A DNA stretch of 64,000 nt from assembly GCF_003034915.1 (NCBI RefSeq), contig NZ_PZJX01000024.1, positions 62,001-126,000 of the forward strand, read 5' to 3'. The position numbers were made by a program, and so were the translations under genes. This document shows, in pieces, positions 56,689-64,000 of this stretch. Within the stretch, counting starts at the first letter, position 1. Each line of letters begins with the position of its first letter. The notes under the pieces are model-generated. The model was not told the origin of the DNA, searched no databases, and worked only from the letters and a program-made list of their open reading frames with translations. The DNA comes from Mesorhizobium helmanticense (GTDB lineage Bacteria > Pseudomonadota > Alphaproteobacteria > Rhizobiales > Rhizobiaceae).

Positions 56689-57849
56689 GGCCCCGAACGG
56701 GCGCAGCAGCGCCCGCGAAATGATGTGGCGCTGGATTTCCGACGTGCCTTCCCAGATGCGCTCGACGCGCGCGTCGCGCCAGATGCGCTCCAGCGGCAGA
56801 TCGTCCATCAGCCCCATGCCGCCATGGATCTGGATCGCCTCGTCGGCGACGAAGGCAAGCATTTCGGTGGCCTTCAACTTGGCCATGGCCATGTCCTGAT
56901 CGGTGACGGTGCCCTGATCGTACTTCCAGCCGGCTTCGAACACCATCAGGTCGGCGGCCTTCAATTCGGTCGCCATGTCGGCGAGCTTGAACGACACGCC
57001 CTGGAACTTGCCGATCTGCTGGCCGAACTGCTGGCGCTGCGCGGCATATTCGATGGCGTGGCCAAGCGCCCGCTCGGCCCGGCCGAGGCAGGTGGCGCCG
57101 ACCTGCAGGCGCGTCGCGCCGAGCCAGGAATTGGCGACGTCGAATCCCTTGTGCACTTCACCGAGAACCTGGGCTCCCGGCAGCCGGCAATCGTCGAATT
57201 CGAGGATGGCGTTGGTGTAGCCGCGATGCGAGACGTTGCGGTAGCCATCGCGCACCGCAAAGCCCTTGGTGCCCTTGTCGACGAAGAAGGCGGTGATCTT
57301 CTTGCGTTTTCCACGCGAAGTCTCTTCCTCTCCCGAGGCCATGAAGACGATGGCGAAGTCGGCGAGATCGGCGTGTGAGATAAAGTGCTTGGTGCCGTTC
57401 AGCACCCAGTCCTCGCCATCCTGCACAGCGGTCGCCTTCATGCCTCGCAGGTCGGAGCCGGCGCCCGGCTCGGTCATCGCCAGGCAGTCCCATTTCTCGC
57501 CGCGAATGCAAGGGAACAGATATTTTTCACGCTGCTCCGGCGTGCCGGCCAAAAGGATGTTGGAGGGACGCGCCACGCAGGTCCAATGCAGCGCGTAGTT
57601 GGCGCGGCCGAGTTCCTTTTCGTAGAGCAGCCAGGTTACCGTATCGAGCCCGGCGCCGCCGACTTCCGTTGGCATGTTGGCGGCATAGAGCCCGGCCTCG
57701 ATCGCCTTGGCTTTCAATTCCTCGATCAGCTCGCGGCGCAGCACGCCGGTGCGCTCTACCTCGCGCTCATGCGGGTAGAGCTCGTTCTCGACGAAAGCCC
57801 GCGTCGTCTCGACGATGAGCTTCTGTTCCTCGGAAAGACCGAAATCCAT
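56686..57849 (-). CDS. Acyl-CoA dehydrogenase (candidate gamma-butyrobetainyl-CoA dehydrogenase)
   Basis: A 387-residue FAD acyl-CoA dehydrogenase. CLAMTEPGAGSDLRGM and the late YAAQRQQFGQQIGKFQGVSFKLADMATE, IHGGMGLMDDLPLERIWRDARVERIWEGTSEIQR are family signatures, with the catalytic base Glu in WEGTSEIQ-type context near the C-terminus. In this cluster it would make crotonobetainyl-CoA from gamma-butyrobetainyl-CoA. The stop lies in a family A repeat. It lies 4 nt from the carnitine dehydrogenase gene, so they are in the same operon. Confidence 0.85.
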   Translation of the reverse strand: MDFGLSEEQKLIVETTRAFVENELYPHEREVERTGVLRRELIEELKAKAIEAGLYAANMPTEVGGAGLDTVTWLLYEKELGRANYALHWTCVARPSNILLAGTPEQREKYLFPCIRGEKWDCLAMTEPGAGSDLRGMKATAVQDGEDWVLNGTKHFISHADLADFAIVFMASGEEETSRGKRKKITAFFVDKGTKGFAVRDGYRNVSHRGYTNAILEFDDCRLPGAQVLGEVHKGFDVANSWLGATRLQVGATCLGRAERALGHAIEYAAQRQQFGQQIGKFQGVSFKLADMATELKAADLMVFEAGWKYDQGTVTDQDMAMAKLKATEMLAFVADEAIQIHGGMGLMDDLPLERIWRDARVERIWEGTSEIQRHIISRALLRPFGA

Positions 57850-57853
57850 GGTC

Positions 57854-58957
57854 TCAGCCTTTCCTCTTGCCGGTCTTTTTCTTCGGCTTTTCGGCCTTCT
57901 TCACCGGCTTGGTCGCCTTGGCCTTCTCTGCCGCCTTGGAGGCCATGGGCTTCTTCGCGGCCAGTTTGGCCAATTGCTTGGTATAGTCCTTGTGCAGCGC
58001 GCCGGCGCCCCAGCCCTTGCCCTTGTTCTGCTTCGACAGCGCCTCCATGATCGCGACCAGATTGTCGTCGCGGATCTTTTCCAGCTCGCGGATCGACAGG
58101 CCATGCGCCTGGTCGTCCGACTGGGTGGCGATCAGGTCGACCAGTTCGTCGTTGAATTCCGGCACGTCCATCAGCTTGGTCCACGGCCATTTCAGGCAGG
58201 GTCCGAACTGCGCCATGAAGTGGCGCATGCCGGCCTCGCCACCGGCGACGCGATAAACCTGGAACATGCCCATCTGCGCCCAGCGCAGGCCGAAACCGTA
58301 GCGCATGATATCGTCGAGTTCCTCGACGGTGCAGATACCGTCCTTGATCAGCCATAGCGCCTCGCGCCATGCCGCTTCCAGCAGGCGGTCGCCGACGAAG
58401 GCCTCGATCTCCTTGCGGATGACGACAGGCTTCATGCCGATCGAGGCATAGATTTCCTTGGCGACCTCGATCGCCTCCGGAAAGGTCTGCTCGCCGCCGA
58501 CGATCTCGACCAGCGGCAGGAGATAGACCGGGTTGAACGGATGGCCGACCACCAGCCGCTCCGGATGCTTCTTCATCGCCACCTGCATGTCGGTCGGCTT
58601 GATGCCGGAGGTCGACGAGCCGACGATGGCGTTGGCCGGCGCATAGAGGTCGATCTCTGCCAGCACGCGATGCTTGAGGTCCAGTCTTTCGGGCACGCTT
58701 TCCTGGATGAAGTCGGCATCGGCGACCGCCTCGGCGATCGTCTTGGCGAAGGTCAGTTTGCCTTCCTTCGGCAGGCCGCCGGGCAGCATCTGCTTGTAGG
58801 CGCGGCGCGCGCCCTTCATCACTTCGCCGACCTTGCGTGACGCCTCGGGATCGGGATCGAAGATCGACACGTCGATGCCATTGAGCAGCAGACGCGCCAC
58901 CCAGCCGGCGCCGATGACACCGCCGCCAATGGCGGCGGCCTTGTTGATGATGCTCAT
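57854..58957 (-). CDS. L-carnitine dehydrogenase (3-hydroxyacyl-CoA dehydrogenase family) with lysine-rich tail
   Basis: A 367-residue NAD dehydrogenase. The Rossmann loop GGGVIGAGWV is at residues 11-20, ESVPERLDLK at about 86-95, and the catalytic-His motif VVGHPFNPVYLLPLVEIVGG (His139) is close to the L-carnitine dehydrogenase subgroup, which oxidises carnitine to 3-dehydrocarnitine. Residues about 335-367 form a Lys/Ala/Pro-rich tail (KAAEKAKATKPVKKAEKPKK) that is not part of the enzyme fold. The start overlaps the HD-domain gene stop by 4 bp. Confidence 0.85.
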   Translation of the reverse strand: MSIINKAAAIGGGVIGAGWVARLLLNGIDVSIFDPDPEASRKVGEVMKGARRAYKQMLPGGLPKEGKLTFAKTIAEAVADADFIQESVPERLDLKHRVLAEIDLYAPANAIVGSSTSGIKPTDMQVAMKKHPERLVVGHPFNPVYLLPLVEIVGGEQTFPEAIEVAKEIYASIGMKPVVIRKEIEAFVGDRLLEAAWREALWLIKDGICTVEELDDIMRYGFGLRWAQMGMFQVYRVAGGEAGMRHFMAQFGPCLKWPWTKLMDVPEFNDELVDLIATQSDDQAHGLSIRELEKIRDDNLVAIMEALSKQNKGKGWGAGALHKDYTKQLAKLAAKKPMASKAAEKAKATKPVKKAEKPKKKTGKRKG

Positions 58958-59583
58958 GCGGGGGCTCCGGTTCTTGTCCTGGCAATTGTTGGATCGATGA
59001 GGGGCACGCGCTCGCCGGCGCGGATCACAGCCGGGTCATAAGCCTTGCGTGCAAACACTTCGAGCACGAAGGGGCGGAAGAAATCGATCGGCAGCGTCTT
59101 ATAGTCCGGGTCGAAGCTCGACTGGTCCCAGCGCTCGCAAAACTGGTCGCAATCGTCGAAATAGGCGTGCCCGGCGAAGCGGTCGCGGGCATGGGGATTG
59201 CCGCCGAGATGGTGGGCATAATAGAGGCGCTGGAAGTCGCCATGCTTCTCCACCACCCAGGTGCATTGCTCGCGCACGAAGGGTTTCAGGATGGTGGCTG
59301 CATATTCGTCGTGATTGTAGGGCGCGTATATGTCGCCGATGTCGTGCAGCAGGGCGCAGGCGATCCAGTCGGTGTCGGCGCCGTCGCGCCAGGCGCGGGT
59401 GGCCGCCTGCAGCGAATGGCCGAGCCGCGTGATCTTGTAGCCGGACAGGCCCTCGTCGAGCTGGACCAGCGCGTCGAGCAGCCGCTCGCCGGTCTTTGCG
59501 GCATAGTCGATTTCATGGGCGGTCAGGAATTCGTAGTCGTCCTTGTCGCCATCCTTCATCGCGGTGAATTTGACGGTAGTCAT
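58954..59583 (-). CDS. HD-domain protein, possible diiron oxygenase of the MIOX/PhnZ/TmpB type
   Basis: A 209-residue HD-domain protein. Ligand-like residues are His56 (RLGHSLQAATRAW), His80-Asp81 (CALLHDIGDIYAPY), His91 (NHDEYAATIL), His114 (VEKHGDFQRLYY) and Asp153/Asp158 (CERWDQSSFDPDY). The GHSLQ and HD pairs are 24 residues apart, as in PhnZ-like oxygenases. TmpB-type HD oxygenases act on trimethylammonium phosphonates, and carnitine is also a trimethylammonium compound. It overlaps lcdH by 4 bp and follows the BKACE gene by 21 nt. Ordinary phosphohydrolase activity cannot be excluded. Confidence 0.7.
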   Translation of the reverse strand: MTTVKFTAMKDGDKDDYEFLTAHEIDYAAKTGERLLDALVQLDEGLSGYKITRLGHSLQAATRAWRDGADTDWIACALLHDIGDIYAPYNHDEYAATILKPFVREQCTWVVEKHGDFQRLYYAHHLGGNPHARDRFAGHAYFDDCDQFCERWDQSSFDPDYKTLPIDFFRPFVLEVFARKAYDPAVIRAGERVPLIDPTIARTRTGAPA

Positions 59584-59604
59584 TTCGACCTCCCAGCGAA
59601 TAAT

Positions 59605-60522
59605 TTATGCCGCTATCGGCGCCCGCTTGGTCAGGTTCAGCTTCTGGCGCACTTCTTCCGGTCCGAGGATCCGGGCGCCGAGATTGGTGACGATGCTGGC
59701 CGCGCGTTCGACCAGCTGCGCGTTGGTGGCGAGCACGCCCTTGTCGAGCCACAGATTGTCTTCCAGCCCGACGCGGACATTGCCGCCGGCCAGCACCGCG
59801 GCGGCGGCGTAGGCCATCTGGTTGCGGCCGATGGAGAAGGCAGACCAGTTCCAGGTCGACGGCACATTGTTGACCATGGCCATGAAGGTGTTGAGATCGT
59901 CCGGCGCGCCCCACGGCACGCCCATGCAGAGCTGCACCAATGCGTCCGGTTTCAGCACCTGTTCCTCGACCAGTTGCTTGGCGAACCACAGATGCCCGGT
60001 GTCGAAGGCCTCGATCTCCGGCTTGACGCCGAGCGCCGTCATCATGCCGCCCATGGCGCGCAGCATGCCGGGCGTGTTGGTCATGACATAGTCGGCCTCG
60101 GCGAAATTCATCGTGCCGCAATCCAACGTGCAGATTTCCGGTAGGCACTGGCGCACATGTTCCACGCGATTGGTGGCGCCGCCCATATCCGTGCCCTTTT
60201 CATTCAGGGGCAGCGGCGCTTCCGGCGAGCCGAACACCATGTCGCCACCCATGCCGGCGGTCAGGTTCAGCACCACGTCAACATCGGCCGCGCGGATGCG
60301 CTCGGTCACTTCTCGGTAGAGATGCACGTCGCGCCTGGGTTTGCCGGTCTCGGGATCGCGCACATGGCAGTGGACGATCGCCGCACCGGCCTTTGCCGCA
60401 TCGATGGCGGAATCGGCGATCTGCTTGGGCGAACGCGGCACATGTGGGCTGCGGTCCTGCGAGCCGCCGGACCCGGTCACGGCACAGGTAATGAAAACCT
60501 CACGGTTCATCGCGAGCGGCAT
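59605..60522 (-). CDS. BKACE (3-keto-5-aminohexanoate cleavage) family protein, 3-dehydrocarnitine cleavage candidate
   Basis: A 305-residue TIM-barrel zinc enzyme of the beta-keto acid cleavage family. Zinc ligands are His51 and His53 (AIVHCHVRDPETG) and a Glu in VRVGLEDNLWLDKG near residue 255. The family condenses a beta-keto acid with acetyl-CoA; for 3-dehydrocarnitine it would give acetoacetate and betainyl-CoA. The first gene of the minus-strand cluster, with GGAGGAAATTTTC before the ATG. Divergent from the CdhR-like regulator 78 bp away. Confidence 0.87.
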   Translation of the reverse strand: MPLAMNREVFITCAVTGSGGSQDRSPHVPRSPKQIADSAIDAAKAGAAIVHCHVRDPETGKPRRDVHLYREVTERIRAADVDVVLNLTAGMGGDMVFGSPEAPLPLNEKGTDMGGATNRVEHVRQCLPEICTLDCGTMNFAEADYVMTNTPGMLRAMGGMMTALGVKPEIEAFDTGHLWFAKQLVEEQVLKPDALVQLCMGVPWGAPDDLNTFMAMVNNVPSTWNWSAFSIGRNQMAYAAAAVLAGGNVRVGLEDNLWLDKGVLATNAQLVERAASIVTNLGARILGPEEVRQKLNLTKRAPIAA

Positions 60523-60600
60523 GAAAATTTCCTCCCAATCGAGACAGACCATAACAATGCCCGACTTGCCGGAAACTGTTTTGCGTTTTACGAAGGCTAT

Positions 60601-61581
60601 ATGATCAAAAGCGAAAAACTTGATATCTTTCGCGCCGAGCGCTTGCCGCTCAAGGTGACGCTGCTGGTATTCTCAGGCTCGTCGATCATGTGCGTGGCCT
60701 CGGCCATAGACCCATTGCGCGCCGCCAACCGTATCGCCGGCGAGATCCTCTTCGATTTCAAACTGGTCTCGGTTACCGGCGAGGCGCCGGTCACCACATG
60801 CGGCCTGCCGGTGGCGGTCAGCGGCCGCTTCGATGCGGCAGAACCAACCGACGTGCTGGTCGTGGTTGCCGGTTTCGGCACCCAGAATTATGCCACGTCG
60901 GCGCTGCTTGCCGGCCTGCGCCGTGCCGCGCGCGTCGCGCGCGCCTGCGGCGGCGTCGAAGCTGGCACCTGGCTGGTTGCCCGCGCCGGCTTGCTGGAAG
61001 GGCGTAGCGCCACCACCCATTGGGAGGACATGGAGGATTTTTCCGCCGCCTTTCCCGGTGTCGACGTGCGCCCCGACCGCTATGTCATCGACGGGCCGGT
61101 CTTCACCTCCGGCGGCGCCTCGCCGACCTTCGACCTGATGTTGCATCTGATCCGCACCCGGCTCGGCATGGCGGTGGCGCTCGATGTGGCGAGCGTCTTC
61201 ATCTACGATCAGGCACGCGCCGCCACCGACGCCCAGCCGCTGGTCTCGCTCGGGCGCCTCGACGGCTATGATCCGAGGCTGGCGCAGGCGATCCGGCTGA
61301 TGGAAGCGCATGTGGACCAGCCGCTGACCATCGCCGCGGTGGCCAAGCGCGCTGGGGTCACGGCGCGGACGCTGGAAAGCATCTTTCGCAAGTCGATTGG
61401 CGAGACGCCGGGCGCCTACTATCTCAGGCTGCGGCTCGGCGCGGCCCGCCGGCTGGTGGTCGACACGCGTGTGGCCATGGCTGACATTGCCGGGCGGACG
61501 GGGTTTTCGTCCGCCGCGGCGTTTTCCAGAGCGTTTTCAAGAGCTTTCGGCGAAGCGCCAGTCAGGCTTCGGCGAGCGTAG
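60601..61581 (+). CDS. CdhR-like AraC/GlxA-family transcriptional regulator
   Basis: A 326-residue regulator with an N-terminal DJ-1/PfpI-like domain (about 15-200) lacking an obvious catalytic Cys (GGVEAGTWLVARAG region instead) and a C-terminal AraC helix-turn-helix (about 235-320: TIAAVAKRAGVTARTLESIFRKSIGETPGAYYLRLRLGAARRLV...). This layout matches CdhR, the activator of carnitine dehydrogenase genes in pseudomonads. Divergent from the BKACE gene, sharing a 78-bp promoter region. The ATG at 60601 is followed by conserved residues; a longer upstream frame is a BKACE shadow. Confidence 0.87.
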   Translation: MIKSEKLDIFRAERLPLKVTLLVFSGSSIMCVASAIDPLRAANRIAGEILFDFKLVSVTGEAPVTTCGLPVAVSGRFDAAEPTDVLVVVAGFGTQNYATSALLAGLRRAARVARACGGVEAGTWLVARAGLLEGRSATTHWEDMEDFSAAFPGVDVRPDRYVIDGPVFTSGGASPTFDLMLHLIRTRLGMAVALDVASVFIYDQARAATDAQPLVSLGRLDGYDPRLAQAIRLMEAHVDQPLTIAAVAKRAGVTARTLESIFRKSIGETPGAYYLRLRLGAARRLVVDTRVAMADIAGRTGFSSAAAFSRAFSRAFGEAPVRLRRA

Positions 61582-61670
61582 TGCCACCCAAAGCAATTGG
61601 GCAGCAGCGGCATGCACGTACATGATTAGAAAGCGTCGCGTGAAGTTCGGACGCGACGCGCTTGGTGAGC

Positions 61671-61880
61671 TTATGCGGCGTTCTGGCGGCCGCCGGCGCC
61701 GTCGATCTGCGAGCGCATCTGTCTCGCCAGATGGGTCTCGAAGCGGCTGGCGACCGCGCGATCCCATTCGTTCTTGCCGCGCGCACCTTCCTTGGGGCGC
61801 GGCAGCGCCATCAGCCGGTCGATGATGGATCCGGCCTCGCCAGATGAGAGCAGGGCGTCGATTTCGCGTTCATGCTGCAT
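61671..61880 (-). CDS. Small conserved hypothetical protein
   Basis: A 69-residue charged protein, not recognised. It has a strong ribosome binding site (GAAGGAGGCGACC) before the ATG, and the sequence contains predicted helices (MQHEREIDALLSSGEAGSII; EWDRAVASRFETHLARQMR). It is convergent with the CdhR-like gene. No function can be assigned. Confidence 0.6.
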   Translation of the reverse strand: MQHEREIDALLSSGEAGSIIDRLMALPRPKEGARGKNEWDRAVASRFETHLARQMRSQIDGAGGRQNAA

Positions 61881-62027
61881 ATCGGGTCGCCTCCTTCTTT
61901 CTGATTCCCGCCATGAGCCACTTTATACGAGGTCCGTGACGGCTGTTTGAAGGCAAGAGCGAGGCGATTGAGGGGCGATGGGAGGCAGAACCTTGTCGTC
62001 AGTCCTGCCTCATGCGCAAACCGTTCC

Positions 62028-62055
62028 GGGCGGCCGTTGGGTCATCCGGCCGCCC
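62028..62055. other. GC-rich hairpin downstream of xylA
   Basis: Perfect 9-bp stem GGGCGGCCG (62028-62036) / CGGCCGCCC (62047-62055) with a 10-nt loop, 26 nt beyond the xylA stop. There is no T-tract on either side, so it may be a weak or factor-assisted terminator. Confidence 0.5.
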
Positions 62056-62080
62056 CTGACCGGTATGAAACAGCGTTTCC

Positions 62081-63406
62081 TCAGACGTAGCGATTGACGA
62101 TGTTCTCGAGGAGTTCCTGGCGCCCGGACCGGGGCTGCGGCTCGATCTTCTTCTTGACGACGCGCTCGGCGATCTCCTCCAGCGTGCGCTTGCCCGACAG
62201 CATCGCTTTGGCTTCCGCGCTGTTCCAGCCGGCATAGCGCTCCGCCAGCGGACCAGACAGCGCCTTGTCCTCGACCATGCGGACGGCGGCCTTGAGCCCG
62301 CGCGCGCAAGCGTCCATGCCGCCGATATGGCCGATCAGCAAATCCTGCGGGTCGAGCGACTGGCGTCTCAGCTTGGCGTCGAAATTGGTGCCACCAGTCT
62401 TGAAGCCGCCCGCCAGCAAGACCTGATAATAGGCCAGCGCCATCTCCGGCACATTGTTGGGGAACTGGTCGGTATCCCAGCCCGACTGGTAGTCGTTGCG
62501 GTTCATGTCGATCGAACCGAAGACGCCGAGTGCATTGGCCAGCGCGAGTTCATGCTCGAAGGAATGGCCGGCCAGGATCGCATGGCCCTGCTCGATGTTG
62601 AGCTTGACCTCCTTCTCCAGCCCGAAGCGCTTGAGGAAGCCATAGACCGTCGCGACATCGTAGTCGTACTGGTGCTTGGTCGGCTCCTGCGGCTTCGGCT
62701 CGATCAGGATGGTGCCCTTGAAGCCGATCCGGTGCTTGTAGTCGACGACCAGGTTGAGGAAGCGGCCAGCCTGCTCCTGTTCGCGGGCCAAGTCGGTGTT
62801 CAGCAGCGTCTCATAGCCCTCGCGCCCGCCCCACAGCACGTAGTTCTCGCCCTTCAGCCGCTTGGTGACGTCGATGCAGCTTTTCACCGTCGCAGCCGCA
62901 TAGGCGAACACATCCGGATCGGGATTGGTCGCCGCGCCCGACATGAAGCGGCGGTTGGAGAACATGTTCGCCGTGCCCCAGAGCAGCTTGACGCCGGTCT
63001 GCTTCATCTTTCCGGCAAAATAGTCGGCGATCTCGTCGAGGCGTGCAGCACTTTCCGAGAAGTCCTTGCCCTCCGGCCGCACATCGGCGTCGTGGAAGCA
63101 GAAGTAGGGCGCGCCGAGCAGCGAAAACATCTCGAAGGCGACATCGGCCTTGAGCTTGGCCAGTTCCATCGTGTCGACGCCGCCGGCCTTGGCGAACCAC
63201 GGACGATCGAAGGTCTGGCCGCCGAAGGGATCGCCGCCTTGCCAGGCAAAGGAATGCCAGTAGGCGACCGCAAAGCGCAGATGGTCCTCCAGCCGCTTGC
63301 CGGCGACGACCTCGTCCGGATTGTAGAAGCGGTAGGCCAGCGGATTGGTCGAATCCGGCCCCTCGTATTTGATCTTGCCGATGTCGCCAAAAAATCCGCT
63401 GCTCAT
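62081..63406 (-). CDS. xylA: Xylose isomerase
   Basis: Interconverts D-xylose and D-xylulose (also glucose/fructose) with divalent metals. The 441-residue protein shows [15 protein letters not shown] (about residues 45-60), the catalytic His/Asp in [12 protein letters not shown], metal-binding [36 protein letters not shown] and the C-terminal [11 protein letters not shown]. Length matches E. coli XylA. No xylB or xylose transporter is adjacent in the window. The start at 63406 follows GAGAGGACAAAATC. Confidence 0.95.
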   Translation of the reverse strand: MSSGFFGDIGKIKYEGPDSTNPLAYRFYNPDEVVAGKRLEDHLRFAVAYWHSFAWQGGDPFGGQTFDRPWFAKAGGVDTMELAKLKADVAFEMFSLLGAPYFCFHDADVRPEGKDFSESAARLDEIADYFAGKMKQTGVKLLWGTANMFSNRRFMSGAATNPDPDVFAYAAATVKSCIDVTKRLKGENYVLWGGREGYETLLNTDLAREQEQAGRFLNLVVDYKHRIGFKGTILIEPKPQEPTKHQYDYDVATVYGFLKRFGLEKEVKLNIEQGHAILAGHSFEHELALANALGVFGSIDMNRNDYQSGWDTDQFPNNVPEMALAYYQVLLAGGFKTGGTNFDAKLRRQSLDPQDLLIGHIGGMDACARGLKAAVRMVEDKALSGPLAERYAGWNSAEAKAMLSGKRTLEEIAERVVKKKIEPQPRSGRQELLENIVNRYV

Positions 63407-63518
63407 GATTTTGTCCTCTCCGAGATAGTTCTGCCCGATTACCTCAGGCGTAATTGGTTTCGTTCTTCCCTGGGGTGAAAAAGGTCGTGTCAAAGCCACT
63501 CAACGAAGGAGACAGACC

Positions 63519-63881
63519 ATGACCGACCTCAACACCATCGCCCAAAACTACATCACCGCCTGGAACGAAAGCGACGCCGCCCGCCGCCAGGCCTTGCTCG
63601 AGGCGACCTTCACCGAGGATGTCAGCTATCGCGATCCGATCATGCAGGGCGACGGCCATGAAGGCGTCGCAGCCCTGATCGACGGGGTGCAGCAGCGCTT
63701 TGCCGGCTTCCGCTTCTCGCTGAAAGGCCAGCCGGACGGCTTTGCCGACACGATCCGCTTCTCCTGGAATCTCGGGCCCGAGGGCATTGAGTCCGTGATC
63801 GAGGGAACCGACATCGGCGTCATCGAGAACGGCCGCCTGAAAAGCATCACCGGCTTTCTCGACAAGGTCCCGGCGCAGTAA
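63519..63881 (+). CDS. NTF2-like (SnoaL-type) family protein
   Basis: A 120-residue single-domain protein of the NTF2-like superfamily (cone-shaped alpha+beta fold). The opening LNTIAQNYITAWNESDAARRQALLEATFTEDVSYRDPIM and later RFSWNLGPEGIESVIEGTDIGVIENGRLKSITGFLD are typical. Such proteins include isomerases and ligand-binding proteins; function here unknown. The ATG follows CGAAGGAGACAGACC. Divergent from xylA with a 112-bp shared region. Confidence 0.87.
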   Translation: MTDLNTIAQNYITAWNESDAARRQALLEATFTEDVSYRDPIMQGDGHEGVAALIDGVQQRFAGFRFSLKGQPDGFADTIRFSWNLGPEGIESVIEGTDIGVIENGRLKSITGFLDKVPAQ

Positions 63882-63907
63882 GGTCTTCTGGGTAAGGCGG
63901 GCGTGAA

Positions 63908-64000
63908 GCACCCCCCTCTGGCCTGCCGGCCATCTCCCCCTCAAAGGGGGAGATTGGCTGTCACGCAGCCCTTCGCCAATCGCCGACGTTGAAAAAAGTG
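63908..64000. repeat. Family B repeat, left part, cut by the window edge
   Basis: 63908-63958 matches the left arm seen at 46117-46175 and 53585-53636 (CACCCCCCTCTGGCCTGCCGGCCATCTCCCCC...GGAGATTGGC). The following CTTCGCCAATCGCCGACG resembles the reverse complement of the centre (GATTGGCGAAAG). The right arm would lie just past the edge. Confidence 0.85.

Noticed and set aside
60157..60600. Extension of the CdhR-like gene upstream of 60601
   Set aside because: The added 148 residues are antisense to the BKACE gene and are not family-like.

Overview
The window looks like a stretch of chromosome from a Mesorhizobium-like alphaproteobacterium (order Hyphomicrobiales/Rhizobiales). The evidence is uniformly high GC, the ChvG/ChvI two-component system followed by a short HPr kinase and PTS-type EIIA/HPr genes, a DivL-type tyrosine kinase homologue, AddAB instead of RecBCD, the gene order addB-addA-trxA-...-folC-accD-trpA-trpB-trpF, and three families of short palindromic intergenic repeats typical of rhizobial genomes. 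No rRNA, tRNA, CRISPR array, prophage or insertion sequence is visible. Names come from recognising motifs and gene order; no database search was run.

Region by region. 1-1231 (minus): a partial DUF2585 membrane protein, a GNAT acetyltransferase and hslV. 1456-7178 (plus): a histidine operon hisB-DUF2628-hisH-DUF1330-hisA-arginase-like-hisF-hisE, followed by coaA. 7252-11252: a GtrA-type membrane protein, then minus-strand alkB, a BON-LysM protein, arfB and pckA. 11555-17076 (plus): chvI-chvG-hprK-EIIA(Man)-HPr, then ahcY with a palindromic candidate operator. 17265-29525 (plus): divL, a tsaE-amgK fusion, murU, addB, addA, trxA and a cupin. 29550-35234 (minus): a VOC protein, folC, accD, trpA, trpB and trpF. 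35345-39000: a small protein, a YgjP-like metallopeptidase, a DUF2852 protein, a BenE transporter and an alpha/beta hydrolase. 39207-46099 (plus): infC with an ATT start, an ICMT-like membrane protein, rpmI, rplT, pheS, a GFA-family gene wedged between pheS and pheT, and a DUF925 nucleotidyltransferase. 46369-53553: accessory metabolism (aldo/keto reductase with divergent LysR regulator, cytochrome b561, YceI, Gfo/Idh/MocA oxidoreductase, FAD dehydrogenase, HSL-type hydrolase). 53768-61581: a carnitine / gamma-butyrobetaine-type catabolic cluster. 61671-64000: a small protein, xylA, an NTF2-like protein and a truncated repeat.

The most interesting region is the cluster at 53768-61581. It combines a CdhR-like activator with a BKACE condensing enzyme, an L-carnitine dehydrogenase carrying a lysine-rich tail, an HD-domain protein whose ligand pattern resembles the MIOX/PhnZ/TmpB diiron oxygenases, an acyl-CoA dehydrogenase, an ADP/NDP-forming acyl-CoA synthetase and a CaiD-like hydratase. 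Together these could carry gamma-butyrobetaine to carnitine and then to betainyl-CoA and glycine betaine. The role of the HD protein, and the use of an NDP-forming ligase, are not part of the carnitine pathways I know.

Other points worth a second look: a palindromic repeat that directly abuts a stop codon in all six copies seen here, the loss of zinc-ribbon cysteines in AccD, the arginase-like protein in the his operon with one metal ligand replaced by cysteine, and the Tyr-for-His change in DivL.
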